Source: Siphonodentalium dalli (lineage: Eukaryota > Mollusca > Scaphopoda > Gadilida > Siphonodentaliidae). From it: 64,000 bases of DNA. The notes below the pieces were generated by a model. It was given only the letters and a program-made list of their open reading frames with translations, was not told the DNA's origin and made no database searches. Of this stretch, positions 12,126 to 23,819 are shown one piece after another. Every line of letters begins with the position of its first letter. Positions within the stretch are counted from its first letter, which is position 1. The translations under genes and the position numbers were made by a program. Location: the NCBI GenBank assembly GCA_032622095.1, contig CP136068.1:56132025-56196024 (forward strand), in the 5' to 3' direction.

Positions 12126-13330
12126 TGGTTATGTTCAAATGGTGACACAGATATGAAACTGTACATGTTTGTGCCCCATGGGCCATTGATCATTATAAGA
12201 TCGAGAAATTTAGTCTAGGAAATTACCGGGAATTCACTGGAAATTGCAATTATAGCTGTTAGGGTCGTAATTCAACGTTTGCATTTCCGATGCAGGTAAT
12301 ACCCACATGTGAAATTTGAGATATACCTGGCTGTCAAAGTGAACCATATGTCTTATTTAAGGTTGGCAACGGTTGCTAATCAAATGCCACAATGGTGTAC
12401 TAATCATTCATTGGCATTGCCTTAATATATTCAGTGTCTAATCACATGGTGCTGGTTTTGTTCAAAGTTGGGCATATGTATGTCTAAAACTGTGCAGCCA
12501 TGTTCTGCATATAACCATATAGGCCACTGATCATTATAAGATCGGGAGACTTTGCCACCAGTCCCGATAGCTCCTTAGTAGCGGTTACTAAGCACCTACT
12601 CGGAATTTGCAGGAAAATTCAACTATGGTTGATATCTATTTTACTCATTAAGCTCTACTTTAGTGGAAATTCGAATTTACTTGATTTTCACAGCTATACA
12701 CGAAGCGTGGAGATTAACTGTGGTCAGAATATTGATGGTGATTGCTGGGTTTCAGTCGCTGTACTGCAGTTGGCCAAATGTAGCTGGCGTGGGAAGTGTG
12801 AAAGCAAAGCCTATACCGCTATAGTAAATATCTCAGCTGCACCGAAATGTCCATTTACCAGTAGCACAAATCCTGCGAAAACACAGATTCTCTCAGTGCA
12901 TGTGGGATAGACTCCGATGACAACGGTTGAGTTAATGACAACGAACAACTACCATCTATACCTGTGTATTTGTGACACTACATCCCGTTATGATCAACGA
13001 TGTGGTTTTAAAAACTAGTCAGTGGACAACAAGACAGACAAGTATAAAATAAAACAATAATATAATATGTAATCACATCGTGAACAGTCTTGTTGTGAAT
13101 ATTTTTGTTTGATTCAACAGGCTGCATATTATCGAAATTACAAAACCGTTCGACACTTACTTTTGCCAATTACTGTATCTTGAGGCATAACTATATCATA
13201 TATTGCATCTATTAAATCACGGATAGTTAAAGTGGGTCAAACACGAGTGTTAGTCTATATATATAGTTGCGCACGATTGCCAATAAGTGCATGATATTAC
13301 AATCAACGTTTGAGCATAACACGACATTCT
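12126..13330. other. No gene seen
   Basis: There is a short direct repeat of ccattgatcattataagatcg type at about 12182 and 12529 (gccactgatcattataagatcgg), about 345 bp apart, suggesting an old tandem duplication. The 93-residue frame at 12629-12910 has no recognisable domain and is not supported as a gene. Confidence 0.4.
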
Positions 13331-13335
13331 ACATA

Positions 13336-13665
13336 GGGTTAAGTATTAAATTTTGATCGCAACTGTAACCAGCAACAATCTTCTGATCACATCCATTCTT
13401 TTTAAAACTACGTCTGTGTTTCATTCTTAGTATTTTTTTTTAGGAATATCAGTACGCGCTTATCATCATACGCAAAATGGCGCCATTTATCCAAAGTACT
13501 AGAATATCCATATGGGTCAGTGTTAAATTTTGATCACAACTGTAGCCAACAAGAATGAACCGATCATATCAAAATTTTCAAAAATACATGCAACGGTCAT
13601 GTCTAGTAGTTTGGAGAAGTTTCAAATCGCACCGAACACCATACGCCAGATGGCACCATCTATCG
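13336..13665. repeat. Diverged tandem duplication, about 180 bp
   Basis: Copy 1 starts near 13345 (aaattttgatcgcaactgtaa) and copy 2 near 13526 (aaattttgatcacaactgtag). Both continue through atcatacgcaaaatggcgcc / ccatacgccagatggcacca to an atttatc/tctatcg end. Confidence 0.65.
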
Positions 13666-13924
13666 TTTTCTGTAAATACGAAACGCTCTCTAAATTATGT
13701 TGACCCCGATTTAGGCCGACCCGCCAAAATTCAAGAATGGAAACAAGTCAATCCTGAAAACACACATACTAGGCATACATAATCCGTTTTCAGGTCGCTT
13801 TTAACAAACCAAAAATGCAAAATGACATAAGGAATCCGACTAATGCCATACACGTCAAATGGAGCCAGCTCCTTGCGCCAATCTCAAACTGAGCCCCTTG
13901 ACACTGATACCAATCTAGTTTGTA

Positions 13925-14250
13925 ACCATCTCCTTTTATGCTCAACATAGCATATGCAACAAATGAATGAATTTGAGCCATGGCTTAGTGCAAAAATACA
14001 ATATTGTGCTCTGTGAACGATGCAAACATGGTAGGCCTAATTTAATGAAAATGAATAAATGGCTGGAGTAATAAATTCATTTTCATTATAATTACCATGT
14101 GGTTTGCATCGTTCGTAGAACACATGAGTGTATTTGCACTAATTCGTGGCTCAAACTCATTCATTTGTTGAATATATTATGTTGAGTATAAAAGGAGGTG
14201 GTCTCATAAATGGCAGGATTTAGTGTAGGCCTACAGTAGTCAGTACCCCT
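13925..14250. mobile_element. Fold-back MITE related to the AGGGGTACTGTAC family
   Basis: Arms of about 130 bp (13925-14060 and 14075-14202) are imperfect inverted repeats, for example gaacgatgcaaacatg against ccatgtggtttgcatcgttc. The centre contains ggctggagtaataaa, like the core of the TTAA MITE family, and the right end cagtacccctttaa (14241-14254) is that family's terminus. The matching left terminus is missing, so this is a truncated or rearranged derivative. Confidence 0.7.
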
Positions 14251-14261
14251 TTAAGTTACAT

Positions 14262-14466
14262 AAATTTCCCAAAACCTGTTATTTATAAACATGTTATTCA
14301 ACTTCAACGAAATATGGCATATTATCACTTTCGTATCACGAAATTTGGCCGTATTACCACTTGATTTTAGAGTTATCCATCTTCATCCGCAATTTTGTCC
14401 AAGACAATCAGTTTGACAACTCGTTAATTAAACATTTCAAGAAATAACAAATTTCAAAAAACGATA
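14262..14466 (-). mobile_element. Fragment of the 22.8-kb MITE family
   Basis: The reverse complement matches the interior of the element at 22802-23236, including gttatccatcttcatccgca and the motif aagaaataacaaatttcaa. The match stops at acgata just where the 20-bp satellite begins, so the satellite grew at, or interrupted, this element. Confidence 0.65.
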
Positions 14467-14467
14467 G

Positions 14468-15708
14468 TAGTCACATGGCAGCATTAATAGTCACATGGCA
14501 GCATTAATAGTCACATGGCAGCATTAATAATCACATGGCAGCATTAATAGTCACATGGCAGCATTAATAGTCATATGGCAGCATTAATAGTCATATGGCA
14601 GCATTAATAGTCATATGTCAGTATTAATAGTCATATGGCAGCATTAATAGTCATATGGCAACATTATAATAGTCATATGGCAGCATTAATAGTCATATGG
14701 CAGCATTAATAGTCATATGGCAGCATTAATAGTCACATGGCAGCATTAATAGTCATATGGCAGCATTAATAGTCATATGGCAGTATTAATAGTCACATGG
14801 CAGCATTAATAGTCATATGGCAGCATTAATAGTCATATGTCAGCATTAATAGTCATATGTCAGCATTAATAGTCATATGGCAGCATTAATAGTCATATGG
14901 CAGCATTAATAGTCATATGGCAACATTAATAGTCATATGGCAGCATTAATAGTCATATGGCAGCATTAATAGTCACATGGCAGCATTAATAGTCATATGG
15001 CAGCATTAATAGTCATATGGCAACATTAATAGTCACATGGCAGCATTAATAGTCATATGGCAGCATTAATAGTCATATGGCAGCATTAATAGTCATATGG
15101 CAGCATTAATAGTCATATGGCAGCATTAATAGTCATATGGCAGTATTAATAGTCACATGGCAGCATTAATAGTCATATGGCAGCATTAATAGTCATATGT
15201 CAGCATTAATAGTCATATGGCAGCATTAATAGTCATATGTCAGCATTAATAGTCATATGGCAGCATTAATAGTCATATGTCAGCATTAATAGTCATATGG
15301 CAGCATTAATAGTCATATGGCAGCATTAATAGTCATATGGCAACATTAATAGTCATATGGCAGCATTAATAGTCATATGGCAGCATTAATAGTCATATGG
15401 CAGCATTAATAGTCATATGGCAGTATTAATAGTCACATGGCAGCATTAATAGTCATATGGCAGCATTAATAGTCATATGTCAGCATTAATAGTCATATGG
15501 CAGCATTAATAGTCATATGTCAGCATTAATAGTCATATGGCAGCATTAATAGTCATATGGCAGCATTAATAGTCATATGGCAGTATTAATAGTCACATGG
15601 CAGCATTAATAGTCATATGGCAGCATTAATAGTCATATGTCAGCATTAATAGTCATATGGCAGCATTAATAGTCATATGGCAGCATTAATAGTCATATGG
15701 CAGCATTA
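14468..15708. repeat. 20-bp satellite, 62 units
   Basis: The consensus unit is tagtcatatggcagcattaa. Counting gives 62 units (the last lacks one base) with a single 2-bp insertion near 14665. Variant units (catatg/cacatg, ggcag/gtcag, gcatt/gtatt, caacatt) recur in fixed orders such as gtatt unit, cacatg unit, catatg unit, gtcag unit. The array therefore grew by copying multi-unit blocks. Each catatg variant carries an NdeI-type palindrome. There are no spacers, so this is not a CRISPR. Confidence 0.97.
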
Positions 15709-16120
15709 GTTTGGATTATGCATCTTTAACTGTGTTCTGAAAGTCTGGCACACATCACTGCATTGATCAGCAGTTTAAACTGTTTAATGTTTTCAGTTCA
15801 TTTTAATTTTCATTGGAATGGAAGGTAAAATGGTTCTCTGATTCAGAAATCATAGCATGCACGGAAACTAATCATCATTTAGAATGATATTTCAAAATAT
15901 GTGTACACTTCAGCACATATTCAAAACCTGTGTTACCCTTCAGCACTTTTTTTGGTGAGAGTGACCCCTTCAGTAAAATAATTTAGAAATTCAGCAATAG
16001 AAAAGTATGGCTTCACAAAGATCGCAAAAATTCATACAGAAGATGCTGAACAAGAAGAAAGTGGGATGTGACTGAGTTACAACTACCCCCATCCCCACCA
16101 CCAGTCCACCACTTAACTTC
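15709..16120. other. No gene seen
   Basis: Sequence between the satellite and the MITE. A 22-codon frame starts at atggcttcacaaagatcg (about 16006) but has no supporting signal. Confidence 0.4.
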
Positions 16121-16124
16121 TTAA

Positions 16125-16716
16125 AGGGGTACTGTACGCCATTTTCAATAAATTCCCGGTGATAACAACGATCTATTATCGATACTATATAGAAATATAA
16201 GTAATTTGAGTCGAAGATGTATTCTGTAAACGCTCAGGTTAATAGGCTATCTTAAAATTTAATAATTTAAAAGTTAATAATTTAATATAAATTGATTTTA
16301 TGGCTCCAGCCATAAAATGGCGTCTCTTAAAATTGGAATTTCCGGGTACAAAACGTAATCAAATTATAATTGAGGGATACTGGATTAATAAAACAATTGC
16401 ACACACGACCGTTTGAAACATTATGCTTATACGGGGAGAAAACCCAAGCCACTCATTGACTAGTGACCATACACTAACTTAAATGAGTATATGGGACTGC
16501 TAAGCATATAATATAATGTTTATTTGATTCATTTGGTTGAAAACTGTACAAAAATTACTCGACAACGACAATTTGTATTTTTGCATTCCGGTAAATTTGC
16601 CATCCGTAACAATACTTCGTACTCAACAGACTTTCAAAAAATGGAAAAGTTGTTACCTTATTCTCCGACTCGGGGATTATGGAAACCAACAACAACATCT
16701 TGGGTACAGTACCCCT
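16125..16716 (+). mobile_element. TTAA MITE, 'AGGGGTACTGTAC' family, copy 2
   Basis: This 592-bp element is flanked by TTAA at 16121-16124 and 16717-16720, with inverted ends AGGGGTACTGTAC / GTACAGTACCCCT. It matches the 592-bp copy at 40801-41392 with only about six substitutions that I could spot, so both moved recently from one source. The small open frames (for example 16537-16749) are shared by both copies but encode nothing recognisable. Confidence 0.93.
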
Positions 16717-16720
16717 TTAA

Positions 16721-17700
16721 GCATAATTCACTTAGTGACTTACGCTTAAGCATAATTTAGATCATGCCATGAATCTCTACTCTGGCTTAATGCCTGTAGA
16801 GATCATATTCAAACAGTACAAAACCTTGGAACTTTTTAATAGTGTGACAGGGAACCTTATAAATTCGAAAAAAATAATGCTGGGATTTATATTTCTTAGT
16901 TATGACTTGTTCCTTAAAGACATGATATTATGTACTTATTCGGGTGCGTGAAACTGATAACTTATATATCCAGGTGCTATGTCAACTGGAAGAATGTAGC
17001 ATTCTACTAACATCACCGAAAATCTCAAGCAAATCGATCGTACCACTCCATAGGAAACATTGTCTGAACTGCGGTAAATTGTAAATTTTTACTACTCGAA
17101 TCAGGACGCTTCTATCGGCGATAAACTAACGAAAATGATTTCGCCATCGGCAGTCACTGCATTTAATTAATATATAAGAATGACGGTGTGTGTTGTCAAT
17201 TTAGATATATTTGTAAAAATAACTACTTTGAACAAGATTATTCTCCATTTCTATTTGATCACCATACCGGAGTGTTTCACATCACTTTAATAATGTACTT
17301 CACTGTACGCCGTGAAGGTCCCAACTCAAATTTGCACTATTTAAGTGACTCTGTGAGCGATTTTGCTTTGCGTTGCTTACAATTATGGAATTTCTACTGG
17401 GTAATTAATTAAATGTAATTATGTTTATTGCTTTTTTAAGACCCAATTACACTTAAGTGCAATTCTTTTTAATTACACTTAAGCGTAATTCATATACACT
17501 CTTATTCCCTAACTCAAGCTGAGATGGATGCAGCCACATTGCTAATGCCAGTAACCTACATCAGATTATACCAATATACCTGAGGTAAGATAGCTGAAGA
17601 ACACAATTAAGCTTAAGCATTATTGAATTACACTTTAATATAACGGCAAATTAATTATGCTTAAGCGTAAATTATCAGCATTTTATTAAAAAAAAAAAAA
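16721..17700. repeat. Scattered CTTAAG palindrome motifs, element relic
   Basis: Near 16720-16760, 17430-17490 and 17600-17680 are units such as aattacacttaagcgtaatt and aattatgcttaagcgtaaat. They resemble the palindrome units of the elements at 39542-40199 and 53973-54402. No terminal GGGAAGC repeats are visible, so this looks like an old copy or an independent cluster. The stretch 16770-17410 between them holds nothing recognisable. A poly-A run lies at about 17689-17703. Confidence 0.5.
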
Positions 17701-18263
17701 AAACCTATTGAATCAGCTGAATGAATCAGATTTTATAAAAAAAAATTCTTGCAAATGTGGCCCGGAAGAGATACACTATTTTTAAGAGTGTAATTGTGTT
17801 TTTGAGATACACTATCTTTAAAGCCACATGGCGGTTTGCGCTCCAAAATACACAAAATAATATTCGCTTTTGAAATTTTCCCGGTATCAAAATAGGTAGA
17901 TAAATACCCAAACTACCTTTCTACGACCAATAAATGTCCCATAAAGACACATTCAAGTCATGAAAATTACAATAAAATAGCAATGTTCGGGTCCCGAACA
18001 TTTTTTCCAACATAGCTGCCATTTTTGGATGATGCAATCACCCGACAACAGCCGAGGATTTCCGGGTGTAATCGTAAATAAGCTTCCTCAGCATCTTATT
18101 TACACCACAGGTGTAAGATGTTTTGGTAATTTTATTTACGAGTGGACCAATGGGCGAATGCATTATGGGTGATTAGGTATTCTCGTACTTTGAGTAAATC
18201 GTACCGATAGAGTCACGATAGTCCGACACAGATTAGCACATGTGTTTACGCCACCGGTGTAAT
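17701..18263. other. No gene seen
   Basis: A short inverted repeat around cttatttacaccacaggtgtaag (about 18090-18120) and a possible pair with gtttacgccaccggtgtaatt (18244) are visible. Nothing else is supportable. Confidence 0.4.
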
Positions 18264-19040
18264 TGGGGGACATGTCTCTATTCCGAAGGTTCGCTATCCC
18301 GAAGGTCCACTATTCCGAATGTTCTCTATTCTGAATATTCGCTGTTCCGAAGGTTCACTATTCCGAAGGTTCGCTATTCCGAAGGTTCTCTATTCCGAAG
18401 GTTTTTGTTATTTTAAGGTTAATTCTATATTCTAAAGTATAGAGAGAGTTCATTATCACGAAGATTCTTTTTAAGAAGGAAATAACTTATAACATTAAAT
18501 GTGATTTTGTTTTGTTCTCGCGGGTTTTCTTGAGATTTAATGTCATTACGTGGGCCCATACCTTTGAATTCTTGGCATATAATATGAATGTTGCGGCATA
18601 TATGGACCCTCCTGCGTTGGGACATGACAGAGATACAGTTGACTTAAGTTCTGTTCTGCGCGGGCTCCAAATTGGGGTTTAATATTTTAAGGGCCAGATT
18701 TTGAAATTTATGGGCCCATACCTTTGAACTCTGGGCATATAGTATGAATATTGGGGGGCATGTCTCTATTCCGAAGGTACGCTATCCCGAAGGTCCACTA
18801 TTCCGAAGGTTCTCTGAATGTTCGCTATTCCGAAGGTTCACTATTCCGAAGGTTCGCTATTCCGAAGGTTCTCTATTCCGAAGGTTTTGGTTATTTTAAG
18901 ATTAATTCTATATTGTTAAGTATTGAGAGGGTTCATTATCACGGAGATTCTTTTTATGAAGGAAATAACTTAAAACATTAAATGTGATTTTGTTTTGTTT
19001 TCGCGGGTTTTCTTGAGGTTAATGTCATTACGTATGACCT
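18264..19040. repeat. Two tandem copies of a block carrying a 16-bp repeat
   Basis: The block starting catgtctctattccgaagg occurs at 18271 and 18759, 488 bp apart. Each has seven to eight 16-bp units (ttcgctattccgaagg with c/t variants), then a shared tail with gttcattatcacgaagattc, aacattaaatgtgattttgt and cgcgggttttcttgag. The open frame at 18751-18981 only translates the 16-bp units, in all three phases in turn. Confidence 0.9.
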
Positions 19041-19500
19041 TATTTCTCATTACATATTCACGCCACGCAACCCACACAATTGCTATGTTTCCATGCGATT
19101 TAATGTCATTACGTGTGACGTAATATCTCAATAATCTCAGAGGCAAGAATACGCCAGCTAAAGGCGGATTATAACAGTGGGGCTACAACGCTTAATGAAT
19201 ACTGGAGGCTATAACAAACTGCGTAGCAGAATATCGCTGAATAGACGAGTATGAGATGAACCTAACTGCAATTGTGACTTTGTATTGACTTTAAAGGCCC
19301 ACTTAATTTTCGAGTCATCGATTTTTTTATAGTATATAGGGTTTTAATAACAATTTATGCCATAAAATTTGAATAAAATACTATAATTCAGCACCATTTG
19401 AAACTCAGAATACTTCTATCTCCTAGTTTGAAACACCCTGAAACACCTTTAAAAAACCGCATCAAGTCGTGCGTCGTATAACTAGCAATTAGCAACTAGC
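19041..19500. other. No gene seen
   Basis: Contains one further fragment of the preceding block (gatttaatgtcattacgtg near 19098). Otherwise nothing supportable. Confidence 0.4.
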
Positions 19501-19503
19501 ATG

Positions 19504-20208
19504 TCCCCTTCGGCTTTCCATATATTTCGACGTAATTTGATACTTAGGGGTACTTGTGTCCGGTAAGTGTTTTGGACGGATCAAATCCTGACCTTGACCT
19601 TCAAAATGGTCAATTCGAGGCCAAATCCAGTAAAACGGACGGATTTCGACGAAATTTGATACCTATGGGTACCTTTGTCCGGGGAGTGTTTTGGACGGGT
19701 CAAATCGTGACCCGACCTGACCTTGACCTTTAAAACAGTCAATGCAAGGTCAATTTGGGTAAAATGGACGGATTTAGACGAAATTTGATACCTAGGGTGA
19801 CTTTTGGCCGGGGAGTGTTTTGAACTGGTCATATAGTGACCCCCGGCGTGACATTGACCTTCAATATGGTCAATCAAAGGCCAAGTCGGGTAAAACGGAT
19901 GGATTTCGACGAAATTTGATACCTATGGGTACTTTTGTCGGGGGAGTGTTTTGGACGGGTCAAAATCATGACTCCGACCTGACCTTGACCTTCAAAATTG
20001 TCAATTAAAGGTCAAGTCTGGTAAAACGGACGGATTTCGACGAAATTTCATACCTAGGGGTACTTTTCTCCGGGGGGTGTTTTGGACGGGTCAAATCATG
20101 ACCCTGACCTGACCTTGACTTTCAAAATAGTCAATTCAAAGTCAAATCGCGCCTTTCGCCGGAAATCAGATGGGAAACAGCCCGGACGAAGTCGGGCACA
20201 TCAGCTAG
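19504..20208 (+). mobile_element. Helitron-like element with 130-bp tandem core
   Basis: About five units of 129-131 bp (gtaaaacggacggattt starts at 19630, 19759, 19890 and 20021), each with ttcgacgaaatttgatacct and tgaccttgaccttcaaaa. The right end is a hairpin gcccggacgaagtcgggc (20180-20197), then acatcag, then CTAG at 20205-20208 followed by T. A hairpin about ten bases before CTRR|T is the standard Helitron 3' end. The 5' end was not located with confidence. There is no coding capacity. Confidence 0.75.
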
Positions 20209-20592
20209 TGTAATAAAGAAGACAGTTTGAAGAATGTAATGTATAACACGAGAAACAGGAAAACTTGATATAAGGAAGTATGCAAATTTCCCACATGAAA
20301 TTTGAAAGCTAGTTTATTTTATAATTATATTATAATTTATATTTATGGCTAATAATACGATCTTGGTGGCGTTACCATTTCTGACTATGGTTTTCTTGTA
20401 ATTTCAAGTAAGCGATAAAGGGGTTTCAATTTGATCGTATGTGTCCCTGTGAGAAAAATGGTCTCTGTTGACAAGAATTTAATGATAGGACGTACTTACG
20501 TACGGTCATCCGGAATTTATCTGAGACATGGCATTGGTGCGATTGGGGGAGGGGGTTCAGAAAGGAACATAATATTACTTATATATGTATAA
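20209..20592. other. Spacer between two head-to-head Helitron-like ends
   Basis: AT-rich spacer with no gene. The 3' ends of the plus-strand element (20208) and the minus-strand element (20593) face each other across it. Confidence 0.5.
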
Positions 20593-21152
20593 CTAGCCGA
20601 TGAGCCCGACGTTGTCCGGGCTATTCAAAAACCAAATTTCAAGTCGATAGCTCTACCCAGCCCGACGTTGTCCGGGCTATTCAAAAACCAAATTTCAAGT
20701 CGATAGCTCCACCCGTTTCCGAGATCTCGTCTGCGCGAAGCTGGCGTCGCACGGGCTCGGCGACCCGATAAAATTCGTATCCGGGGCAAGATACATTCAA
20801 ATACCAAATTTCAAGTCGATAGCTCCACCCGTTTCCGAGATCTGATCTGCGCATGCGCGAGGCTGGCGTCGCACGGGCTCGGCGACCCGATAAAATTCGT
20901 ATCCGGGGCAAGATACATTCACATAGCAAATTTCAAGTCGATAGCTCCACCCGTTTCCGAGATCCAGTCTGCGCATGCGCGAAGCGGGCGCCGCACGGGC
21001 TCGCCAATACGACAACGTCCACCGCCTGGTCAAACTACACACACGTACCAAGTTTCGTCCCGATCGGTCGAGAATCGTAGATTTGTATAAATGACAAACA
21101 CACATACAGACAAACAAACATACAGACAGAGGTCTTCAAAATATATATGAGA
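20593..21152 (-). mobile_element. Non-autonomous Helitron, complete
   Basis: Read on the minus strand, it starts TCTCATATATATTTTG at 21152 with A before it. It ends with hairpin gcccggacaacgtcgggc (20604-20621), then nine bases, then CTAG (20593-20596) followed by T. This is the A|TC...CTAG|T signature of Helitrons. Inside are repeats of about 115-127 bp (aaatttcaagtcgatagctc, cgtttccgagat, tgcgcatgcgcgaagc). Near the 5' end is cgtcccgatcggtcgagaat with cagacaaacaaac-type low complexity. The same core reappears at 63810-64000. Confidence 0.82.
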
Positions 21153-21700
21153 TAAGTAATTATGTTGAGATGCATTTGTATTTAAATTTCAATCCAACAT
21201 CATTATCGTAGTAAATTGCATGATTTGTAGTATATGCTGAATATCTTTCTTACAGAATATAGGAATGTTCGCCAAGTATTAGATCATGTCATGAATTTAT
21301 ACTCTGGCTACCGTAGAGGTTATATTCAACCGGTTAAATATATGGGAACGTTTTAATGTTCTGACGGAGAACTTTATAGCATTGAAAAATAAAATTCAGT
21401 GACTATATATATTTATTTATTACTTGTTCCTTAATAATATATTTCACAATATGGGGTGTGACACTCCAGATTGCATGATTTGTCTGTGACTTTTGTGAGT
21501 CGACATCGAAATAAACATTGAATTGATTACCCGTGAGAAATTTAATGATTGTAAAGGATGCTAATCAAACTCGACTCAACAAAGTGATATATTTCATGCA
21601 ACATTGAGCTGGGATCTTCGTAAACTACGTACACAGTGGAATACACTATTTACTGAGGAACGATATTAACTAAGAATATATTAGCTGCATGCACTGTTTT
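21153..21700. other. No gene seen
   Basis: AT-rich unique-looking sequence. The segment at about 21270-21345 (tagatcatgtcatgaattta, gtagaggttatattcaa) resembles 16760-16815 (tagatcatgccatgaatctc, gtagagatcatattcaa), a diverged dispersed repeat. Confidence 0.5.
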
Positions 21701-21704
21701 TTTT

Positions 21705-22705
21705 GTCCCCCCGACATTTCCGTCGGAGGACTATAGAAATGACCCTCGTCCGTCCGTCCGTCCGTGCGTCCGAGATTGGGTACCTTCGTGGTGTAATCAA
21801 CTCCTCCTACAGTTTTAAACGTAGAGATTTGAAACTCTGGGATATTGTTCCTAACATGTTGGTGATTTGCAACATCTATATAGCTAATCAAAAATATTTT
21901 TTTTTCCATATTTTTGGGGGGGTTTTCGACTTAGAAAATTTTGAAAATTTTTGCCTTTTGGATGAGATTGGGTACCTTCAAGGTGTAATCAACTCCTCCT
22001 ACAGTTTTAAATGTAGAGATTTTAAACTCTGGGATATTGTTCCTAACATGTTGATGATTTGCAACATCTATATAGCTAATAAAAATTATCATTTTTTCCA
22101 TATTTTTGGGGGGTTTTCGACTTAGAAAATTTGGAACATTTTTGCCTTTTGGATGAGATTGGGTACCTTCAAGGTGTAATCAACTCCTCCTACAGTTTTA
22201 AATGTAGATATTTTAAACTCTGGGATATTGTTCCTAACATGTTGGTGATTTGCAACATCTATATAGCTAATAAAAAATATCATTTTTCTCATATTATCGG
22301 GGGGTTTTTGACTTTAAAAATTTTGAACATTTTTGCCTTTTGGATGAGATTGTGTAACCTTCAAGGTGTAATCAACTCCTCCTACAGTTTTAAATGTAGA
22401 TATTTTAAACTCTGGGATATTGTTCCTAACATGTTGATGATTTGCAACATCTATATAGCTAATAAAAAATATCATTTTTTCCATATTTTTGGGGGGTTTT
22501 CGACTTAGAAAATTTGGAACATTTTTGCCTTTTGGATGAGATTGGGTACCTTCATGGTGTAATCAACTCCTCCTACAGTTTTAAATGTAGAGATTTGAAA
22601 CTCTGGTTTAAATTCTTTAACAAAGCGGCCATCGACATTTAAAAAAAATTCTTTAACAAAGCGGCCACCGACTTGCCACGTTGTCGGGGGACACTGTGGT
22701 CGGCC
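21705..22705 (-). mobile_element. Tandem-core element of pearl/Helentron type
   Basis: On the plus strand the order is gtccccccgaca plus a short hairpin (gacatttccgtcgg), a (tccg)n microsatellite (21748-21766), five starts of a 191-192-bp unit (gagattggg or gagattgtg at 21772, 21964, 22155, 22346, 22538), then a right end tgtcgggggac (about 22682-22692) complementary to the left one. Core repeats next to an (ACGG)n microsatellite and a terminal hairpin match the 'pearl' elements described in bivalves, now viewed as non-autonomous Helentrons (established knowledge). The assignment here is inference. Units are a multiple or near-multiple of three, so frames stay open across them (21703-22125, 22131-22508), but these are not genes. 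Confidence 0.72.
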
Positions 22706-22801
22706 GACCTTTTATTTAAATGTTTATAAACTTCCCTATATATCTGAACATGAAACATTTCACATTACTTGAACTGGTGTAGAATTTTTCACCACCTGGG
22801 T

Positions 22802-23236
22802 AGGTACTCAATCCGATCAGACGCTCCTAAATTACTATTTCTTTGGTTCCGGGGGTAAAAAATATTTGACGAGCTCAGAGTGATCAGATATCGATTGTTG
22901 AAGTTGGTTATTTCTCAAGATGTGTAATAATATGTGGCCCAGAAACACGTGATCAAACGGAGGGTCTCGGACAAAATTGCGGATGAAGATGGATAACTCT
23001 AAAGTCAAGTGGTAATACGGTCAAATTTTTTGATACTTTAGTGATAATACGGCCATATTTTGTTGAACAAAATGTTGATAAACAACAAGTTTTGGGAAAT
23101 TTGATACAATAGTTGACAGTGATTAGCATTATATTGTTGCAATATATCGATTCTGATAACTAAAGCGTATTTTGAAGAAATGTTGTTGCTGTTGTATCTT
23201 GATGGTATGGGGACCGTCTGATCGGATTGAGTACCT
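22802..23236. mobile_element. 435-bp MITE with 22-bp TIRs
   Basis: The left end AGGTACTCAATCCGATCAGA is matched exactly by the right end, and the perfect inverted repeat is about 22 bp (22802-22823 and 23215-23236). The interior includes ggataactctaaagtcaagt and gaacaaaatgttgataaac. Relatives are at 59712-60110 and, in reverse, at 14262-14466. I could not identify a convincing target-site duplication. Confidence 0.88.
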
Positions 23237-23587
23237 TTAAAAAGAACTACGGAATTGAACTAACTGCAGTTCATCGACACACTCAACTGAAAATTATTGC
23301 CTACAAAATTGCGATTAGAGTATATATTTGAGAAAAATCAACGTGTTCAACGGATCAATGTAAATGACTAAATTTCATGTTGACATTGTGTAACAAACTG
23401 GAAAACCGTTCTATCGTCACATCCTTGTCGACAGAGGTTATTATTCTCGCATGGACAAATAGGATCCAACGGAAACATATTATCGCTTACCGAAAATGAT
23501 AGAGACGCTGGGGAAACTTGGAAAATATTACGTCACAAACATGGCGGTATCGAGAATGCACTCATTTCCAAAAACACACGAGCGCTG
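23237..23587. other. No gene seen
   Basis: Sequence outside the large TIR element. Nothing supportable. Confidence 0.4.
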
Positions 23588-23819
23588 CCGGTGTTCTGAA
23601 ATATTAGTATGGTTGTAAAATAAGTATGGTTTTTGGCTTACACATGCGCATAGGACTCAAAATATCTATTGCGCGAGTATTGCGCAGGCGCGCGCTGTGA
23701 CCTTCACTGTGAGGTCTGTACCGACCGACTGTCAATCATTTCGTCTCTTTTATCGAGTTGAACTGAGCAATAACAATCAGACTTTTCGGACTGTGTGCTA
23801 CAAACGACAACTATATATA

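Noticed and set aside
14468-15708. CRISPR-like regular array
   Set aside because: The 20-bp repeats are contiguous with no spacers, and the DNA is animal nuclear. It is a satellite.
16537-16749. Open frame MKTVQKLLDNDN... shared by two MITEs
   Set aside because: It is shared only because the MITEs are near-identical. It spans the TIR and is not in the diverged copy 1.
20593-20640. Hammerhead ribozyme (CCGATGAG with a following stem)
   Set aside because: The core lacks CUGAUGA and the GAAA box after the stem. The Helitron 3' hairpin plus CTAG explains the sequence.
21703-22508. Two long plus-strand open frames (140 and 125 residues)
   Set aside because: They translate the 191-192-bp core repeat, which is near a multiple of three. 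The same peptide (GVINSSYSFK...) is repeated, with no start context or domain.
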